The notes under the pieces were generated by a model. The model was not told the DNA's origin and did no database searches. It saw only the letters and a program-made list of their open reading frames with translations. From positions 15,316,968 through 15,380,967 of the forward strand of contig CM032129.1 of NCBI GenBank assembly GCA_018894105.1: DNA of 64,000 nucleotides. Reading direction: 5' to 3'. Below, piece by piece: positions 58,053-64,000 of this stretch (within the stretch, counting starts at the first letter, position 1; each line of letters begins with the position of its first letter). The DNA comes from Jacaranda mimosifolia. Lineage: Eukaryota > Streptophyta > Magnoliopsida > Lamiales > Bignoniaceae. The translations under genes were made by a program, and so were the position numbers.

Positions 58053-58760
58053 CAGTGTTCGAAAAATTAGATTGTTCATTGAATTGAAAAACTTACCAGT
58101 TCATAGTTCACTGGTTCAACTTTTCAACCATTGGTCGAATTGTAATTAAACCACAATTGAATCGTGACATTATAATTACTTAATATATATATATATTGTA
58201 TTTATTACTTAAAATTTAATATACCAAGCATAAAACATAAAGAACCTAAATTATGTCGCTCAACTTCATAAGTTAGAACTTATTGGAAGAGATAACTAAG
58301 AGCACATCGATTGGATAAGAGATTAAGTGTTTCTATCTTTTAACCAAATTTAAAAGTTAGAATGTTACATTTCTTTTAACCGGATTTAAAAATTAGAATG
58401 TTAGATTCGATTTTGGACTTTTATTTTGTAAATTTATTTGAGTGTTTTAGACTTTTAACTTTTTAAAATGTACCTTAATCTTGGAGGTCTGTACATTAGG
58501 CAAAAGAATAAAAAAAAAGTTTAAAATGTGCCAAAAATTAAAGAAAAAAAAAGAAAGAAAGATAAAGGGGTCCCATTGGAATAAATCACGAGTAGTTCAA
58601 CAAGTGGAATGATCCAACTAGTAATTTAGACGATTTTAGCAATATAGAACGATTTTTTTAGTTTATCATTTTTACTCAAAGTTGAACCGATAAATAAGGT
58701 GGTCGATTGTCCAACCAGTCCGATCGCCCACTCCAATTTAATCTGATTTTTTAAATATTG
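58053..58760. mobile_element. hAT-type nonautonomous element with CAGTGTTCGAAAAAT ends
   Basis: The ends are CAGTGTTCGAAAAATTAG and, on the other strand, CAATATTTAAAAAATCAG. The flanks ATACAAAG (58045-58052) and ATCCAAAG (58761-58768) match at 7 of 8. Inside are GGTTCAACTTTTCAACC-like and GTCCAACCAGTCCGATC phrases seen in a widespread plant repeat of this kind. No transposase. Confidence 0.75.
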
Positions 58761-58768
58761 ATCCAAAG

Positions 58769-59614
58769 ACAACTTTTTGGAATGACTAGTTTGATGCAAT
58801 CAACGTTTTTAGGTAAAAAAAATATATATATTTTATATTGAATTTTGTTAATATAAAAATTATAAAGAATTTTTAATATTTTTTAGGTGCTTACAATTTC
58901 AGGTCTTACGATGTCATCCAGAATGAGTATAGTCCATGCTTAGATTTTAGGTGCTTGACATTTTTTGTTTTATGTAACAAATAGAAAGAGAAAAAGGAAA
59001 ATGCGAATAAAATATACAAAGCCTATAATATCACCCACTATATCACTTTTCTTTTCTTTTCTTTTTTTTTCAATTGAATATTGTTAGAGTAACAATATGG
59101 ACCAATAATCAAACGACATAATTAACATCTGAATGACATTAACTTGACAATACTATAGTTATAATTAAAGAAATATAACGTATCATTATGAGCATAATCA
59201 ATTACAATTAGGTATTAATATATTCTAATACATACAAATTAGAAACTAATGATTGATTATATTCCCTGTCCCACGGCCACGAAACAAACTGAGTCACTCA
59301 CTCTACCGTATAAAAAATCGGCAATCCTTATCCACCTTGCCCCACAAACCGCCACCCCCTCCCACGGAGAAAAAGAAAAAGTTGAAAATACTTCATCAAA
59401 CCTAATGTCATTGTTTCTACATAATTTTTAGAAATAAAGAATTATTTTTAAAAATAAGTTCTAAAAGTACATTCTTTTAAAATATTAATTATCATCATTC
59501 ACTCAACTACTTTTGTAAAGATGATAATGTAAAAAAATTTCAATGATGTAATATTTTAACTCCACTATTATTTAAAAATAAATTATTTTTCTAAATTTAA
59601 TTTAACTTTTGTGC
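58769..59614. other. AT-rich intergenic DNA
   Basis: No gene or bounded repeat recognised. A short frame at 59249-59431 has no family features. Confidence 0.45.
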
Positions 59615-59622
59615 ATATTCAT

Positions 59623-60248
59623 ACGGGTGTTCAAATTCAATCAAATCCAAAAAAAATCGATGAACCGATCCAAAAAATTGAAAATCAATCAAAATCAAAC
59701 TTTTTTGGATTGCATTAGATTTGTTTTCTTAAAATCGATTGGATTGGATCGGTTTTCCGTTTTAATCTAAAAAATTGATCCAATCCAAATCGAACCGAAA
59801 TTTATATACTAATAATATAGAAAATATATATCTTAATTGTAAAATACACAAATAAATTAAAATAAACTAAAGTTAGGATTTTTCACTTTCAAAAATCAAA
59901 TATATAGGGATAATTATTGTGGACTTATAACTTTATAATTGTGTGTTCTTACATAATTTAACTTAATTCAACAAGAATAGTGTGATATGATAGCTAAATA
60001 AATTTTACAAATTGATTGATTAAATTAGTTTAATTATCAATAGTAATTTATCAAATATTTCAATTAAAAATTTAAATTGAAAAATCGATTTAACCGATCC
60101 AATCCAAACCGATTTAAAATGAATTGGATTGGATCGGATTTACAATAAAAGTCCAACCGATTCAAACCGTTCCAATATACATTATATAGTTTGGATCGAT
60201 TGACTTTTTACTCCAAAATTGATCCAAATCGAACCGCGAACACCCCTC
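59623..60248. mobile_element. hAT-type nonautonomous element with GGGTGTTC ends
   Basis: The ends TACGGGTGTTCAAATTC and, on the other strand, GAGGGGTGTTCGCGG, are flanked by a perfect 8-bp duplication CATATTCA (59615-59622, 60249-60256). The interior is built of GATCCAATCCAAA/GGTTCGATTTGG-like phrases. It ends about 300 bp upstream of the FLOE1-like start codon and may lie in the gene's promoter. Confidence 0.88.
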
Positions 60249-60419
60249 CATATTCAAATGCGAATTCGGATTTTAGGATGTAGAGAGTATTAATTACTAA
60301 TCTAATACAGTCAGTTAGTAATGACCATAGTCTATAGTCGTTTGATCGAATTTACGAGATTAAGTGATTAGCTTGAAAAGCGTTTCTTCCATGGGCAAAG
60401 AAATAAATAGCTCACATAC

Positions 60420-60549
60420 ACGCAGCGGAGAGAACATTAACAATCCTCGTTGTTTTCGATTGCTCGAAAGGTAAGCAAGCTATTGATATATGTATGTATC
60501 TGCATCAACCATCTTTAATTTCCCCTCTCGATAGAAACAATAAGCAGAT
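60420..60549 (+). promoter_or_regulatory. 5' UTR of the FLOE1-like gene, with a probable intron
   Basis: CGAAAG|GTAAGC at 60470/60471 and AAGCAG|ATATGG at 60547/60548 give a 77-bp GT...AG intron that ends 2 bp before the start codon. The sequence before it (AGCGGAGAGAACATTAAC...) looks like plant 5' UTR. The transcription start is not clear. Confidence 0.55.
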
Positions 60550-63500
60550 ATGGCATCCGGGTCTTCGGGTCGGTCCACCAATTCGGGCTTGAAGGCGTTC
60601 GATTTTGGGTCTGATGATGTTCTCTGCTCCTACGATGATTACGGCGCTCAGGATGCAAATAATGGAACCCATTCTGATCATTCCATCGCACCTAATTCCG
60701 CTAAGGTAATTATTTTCCAGTTATGTTTTTATATGTTTTATTTTTGTAATTAGGGTTTTTATATTTTACCTTTTCTTTTCTCCTCGGGGTTTGAATTTAT
60801 TCGGTACTTTCCTTTTGTATTTTTAAAACTTATTATTTGTGTTTTTTGATAAAGGTCTTGACTTGTGTTCTGTTCACGTGATTGATGCCCTTTAGGGTTT
60901 TGACGTGATCCATATTGAATCATATTCTTTTCTTTACATCAGAACGCAGAAACACGTCTTCTTCTTAAGTTGTGTATCTAGAATTTGTTCTGCTTTTTGT
61001 TGGTCTCTTTAGCTGATTTCTGCAATTGTATGCCTAAAATATGTGTGGGAATTTGCTTTACGTAAAGGAAATCTTTGTTTTATGGAAAGAGAAATGATAT
61101 TGGTAGGAATATAAGTGATTAAAAATAATGGAAGAAAATAACAGTCTATAGTCCATATGCCAGCTTTACTCTTAGTTACTGCAAGTTTGTATATGGGTGG
61201 CATCTTTTTGTTTGTTTGTGCAGTCATACCTTCTTAAGACTTTGTCTTAACTTTAATAGGTTGAGCACCAATGTGCTGATGACTCTTTAATGAATTTTTC
61301 TGATTAAAAGTGAGTTGATGCTTGCAAAATGGCGAAACAAAAATAAGGGGCCGACGGCATTTTCTGTCACAGTGAGAAGAGAAGAGGTAGAACTTTCAGG
61401 TCTTGCTGATAGCACCTGAAATTGTTATGTACATGCAAATTGAGGTCCAGAGTCTTTTCTTAGATCTATACATCAATCCTTATTGATTTGTCCAATACAT
61501 TAATAAAGAAAGAAAAAAGAATAAAAGTATTATGTTGAATAAGCTAAAATCTTGTAATAGTTTGCTCATCATGTATTTCTTTCACAGGACTGCTTTTCAA
61601 AGAATAGTTGGCTCCAGTAAATGTTATATTGAAATTAAGTGTGTACACTGGATGCAATGGTGTGTCAGTTCACGTTTTCTTTCTTCTTCTTATTCTTCTT
61701 CTTCTTTCTTTCCTTTTTTTTGGGGGTGGGTGGGTTGAAATGTACAATGGACATTCATTAGGTAGAGCATTTGATTTGAAGTTAATTTTCACATATTTAC
61801 CTTAACAAAAAAGGAGCAAACATAAATTGAACACTTCAGTTTTTTCCAGCAGTTTGGTTCTCGTTGATCACAACATACCCATGATTAGGGCAGCAAACGA
61901 GCCAAGTGGAGCTTGGGAAAATTTCACAGGCTCGAGCTCGAGCTTGATTCGATGAAAACTCGAGCTCGACTCGATTAAGCTCGAATTTGTAGATAAACTA
62001 TGAAATATTGTAAACTCGAGCTCGAATTTTTTTAATAAAATGGTAAATATTCAATGATTAACATTTATAAATTAAAACATTTTAGTTTTATTTTTTATTT
62101 TTATTTTGAATTTAGGTTAATAATATATTACTTTTCTTTTTGATATGTATAATATATATTATATATTAATAACATTAAAAAAATATTTAAAATATAAATC
62201 AGCTCGCGAGCTTCAAGCTTATATAAAAATGGCTCGAGATCGGCTCGAGGTAAAGCTAGAGCTCGAGCTCTGCTCGCGAAGCTCATGAGCCAGCTCGATT
62301 TGTTTGCAGCCCTACCCATGATAACTGAAAACTCAAAGATGAAAAGGGGCCTACCAATTCCAGAAGACAATGACATCCACTTTGTGAATCGAAGAATTTT
62401 AGTATATAATTTCAAAGTCTCATCTCCTTATCTTTTTTTCCTGGTTTGTTATTGAAGGAGGGTTGTTTGATAAGTTTCTAGCCAGTTTGGCGCTTTTTTC
62501 CCATTAAGCTTCACATGTTCTCCAATGCTGCTCTTTGATTGTGGATTAAATTTATATAGCATTGTAACTGAGTCTCTTCTTTAAATTAAGCAGGAGTTCC
62601 AGAAAAACAGAATGGCAAGGTCATCTGTTTTCCCCTCAGCCACTTACAGTCCACCAGAAGAATCATCATTTAATCAAGATGTTATCTTCAACATTGAGAA
62701 CACCATGAAGAAGCACACTGACAATCTCATGCGCTTTCTTGAGGGAATTAGTTCACGACTGTCACAGTTGGAATTATATTGTTATAATCTTGATAAATCT
62801 ATTGGAGAAATGCGTTCTGACTTGGTTCGGGATCAAGGAGAGTCAGAGTCAAAGCTCAAATCTCTGGAAAAGCATATCCAAGAGGTCTGGCTCTGTTGCC
62901 TCCATCCTTTATGGGATCCTAGATGTGTTGTGATACTGGCATTTTTTAGTTTGTGTACCACAACAACTGTCTGATTTTTTCTTATGGAAGGGTAAAACGA
63001 ACTTTAAGGAGAATTTTCCTGGTAGGCATACTGCATCCTGGAAGTGTCCATCAGATACTGTTGTTCTTATTATATTTCTTTTTCTCTCATTAAGTGTATC
63101 TTGTTAGATATTTTGGGCACTGACATTTTTAAGTCATTGATTTCCAAATTACTTGTTTTTGTTGTCTCATTATGGTTATTGTTCGTGCTAGCCTGTGAAG
63201 CAGTGTATGTTGTTTGTGATCTATATATGTGTTGCATCATGAACTTTTAGTCATCTAGTCCTAAAACATTCTAGATGATCATTGTGGATTCCTTTCTGCA
63301 TGCCCATATGTTGTATTTTGATGTGTATGGCTCCGGTATCTTGACTTAAACATGTGATTGCTTTGGTAATGCATGCATGGAAGGATGGGTTTTCTGGATT
63401 TGGGTGGTGAAATGATCCAACCAATGCATAAGACTTGTTAATGAGCTCTAGTTTTCCCTTTGAATGTGTTTCTTTTTATAGAGTACCTCGAAGCTTTTCA

Positions 63501-64000
63501 AGTGCTACTAATGGTCTGGTTTTTCCATTGTTCTGAATGCAGGTTCACAGGTCTGTGCAGGTTCTAAGAGATAAGCAGGAACTTGCTGATACTCAGAAGG
63601 AGATAGCTAAGCTTCAGCTTGCACAGAAAGAGTCTTCTTCAGCTAGCAATACTCAACAGAATGAGGAGAGAGCTTCAACGCCTGCTACTGAAGCCAAAAA
63701 ACCTGAAAACTCATCGGATGTGCATGATAAGCAGTTGGCACTTGCACTACCCCACCAAGTAGCTCCTCCACCCTCTCGCGCCACCCCACCAGTTGAGCAT
63801 CAGCAGCTTCCTATGGTTCCCCCGCCATCTATGCCTTCACAAAGTATGGCACCGGTAAATGCATATTACTTACCTGCACCACAAGCAACCCATGTCACAG
63901 CCCCATCCCAACCACCTCAAACTCAATACCTGCCTGCACAATCTCAAGTTCAAGACCACACTAGGATAGCTCCACTGCCGCCGCAATCTCAAGTAAACCA
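60550..64000 (+). CDS. FLOE1: FLOE1-like prion-like DUF1421 protein (partial, runs off the window)
   Basis: Exons 60550-60705, 62594-62884 and 63543 onward join in phase 0. Exon 1 encodes a Ser/Gly head and an Asp/Ser-rich part (FDFGSDDVLCSYDDY). Exon 2 encodes MARSSVFPSATYSPPEE and MRFLEGISSRLSQLELYCYN, then a coiled-coil-like helix ending KHIQE. Exon 3 continues VHRSVQVLRDKQELADTQKE, LALALPHQVAPPP and a Gln/Pro/Ser-rich tail. This order (DS-rich, coiled coil, QPS-rich) is that of Arabidopsis FLOE1, which forms condensates on hydration and tunes seed germination. The exon 2 donor is the weak GTCTGG. Intron 1 holds a hAT-type element. The end of the gene lies beyond 64000. Orthology to FLOE1 rather than a paralogue is by eye. 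Confidence 0.9.
61886..62314. mobile_element. hAT-type nonautonomous element in FLOE1-like intron 1
   Basis: The ends are TAGGGCAGCAAACGAGCC and, on the other strand, TAGGGCTGCAAACAAATC, flanked by a perfect 8-bp duplication CCCATGAT (61878-61885, 62315-62322). The interior is rich in GCTCGAGCTCG phrases like the element at 17612-18221. It lies about 280 bp before the exon 2 acceptor and leaves the splice sites intact. Confidence 0.92.

Noticed and set aside
1..64000. A bacterial-style defence, biosynthetic or other multi-gene system
   Set aside because: The window is plant nuclear DNA with unrelated single genes among transposable elements; no co-directional cluster of functionally linked genes exists.

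Overview
This is a stretch of an AT-rich plant nuclear genome, most likely from a eudicot. The evidence is plant intron structures, a chloroplast-targeted riboflavin synthase, a CASP-like membrane protein, a FLOE1/DUF1421 gene, a nuclear tRNA-Leu, decayed chloroplast DNA, and a heavy load of plant-type transposable elements. There is no sign of an operon, a CRISPR array or a bacterial island.

Layout. 1-1421 is AT-rich DNA. 1422-10630 is a decayed Ty3/gypsy element of the Tat lineage lying on the minus strand: 3' LTR, polypurine tract, integrase, two RNase H domains, RT, protease and gag. Between integrase and LTR it carries a spliced gene on the opposite (+) strand. 10634-10795 is a near-perfect copy of bases 727-888. 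10796 to about 16020 is a second, older Tat-type remnant on the + strand, split by a small TIR transposon and carrying two degenerate minisatellites. About 16030-17350 is the 3' part of a copia element. 17612-18221 is a hAT-type nonautonomous element. 18540-20662 is chloroplast-derived DNA (ycf2 joined to psbD-psbC), itself interrupted by another hAT-type element. 20663-23620 holds no recognisable gene.

23625-24476 (minus) is an intact intronless riboflavin synthase gene. 24803-31051 is a 6.2-kb Mutator-like element with long inverted ends, a broken Ulp1-like protease gene and eight copies of a roughly 410-bp repeat. 32377-34483 is a solo copia-type LTR and 34888-37668 a solo gypsy-type LTR. 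37.7-44.4 kb is AT-rich repeat territory with microsatellites, a Helitron-like end, a hAT-type element and a 1.7-kb element with long inverted repeats. 44697-44777 is tRNA-Leu(AAG). 45548-46807 is a three-exon CASP-like gene. About 48340-51470 is a 5'-truncated LINE. 51885-55772 is a truncated copia element whose LTR belongs to the same family as the solo LTR at 32 kb. 56.5-60.3 kb holds three more hAT-type elements. From 60550 to the window end runs a FLOE1-like gene, with a seventh hAT-type element in its first intron.

Only four loci look like functioning host genes: riboflavin synthase, tRNA-Leu, the CASP-like gene and the FLOE1-like gene. They act in unrelated processes (vitamin B2 synthesis, translation, membrane/cell-wall patterning, water-dependent condensates), so the window is a set of ordinary genes separated by nested repeats. 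The most unusual objects are the spliced antisense gene in the Tat element, the repeat-filled Ulp1-carrying MULE, and the chimeric chloroplast insertion cut by a hAT element with an intact 8-bp target duplication.
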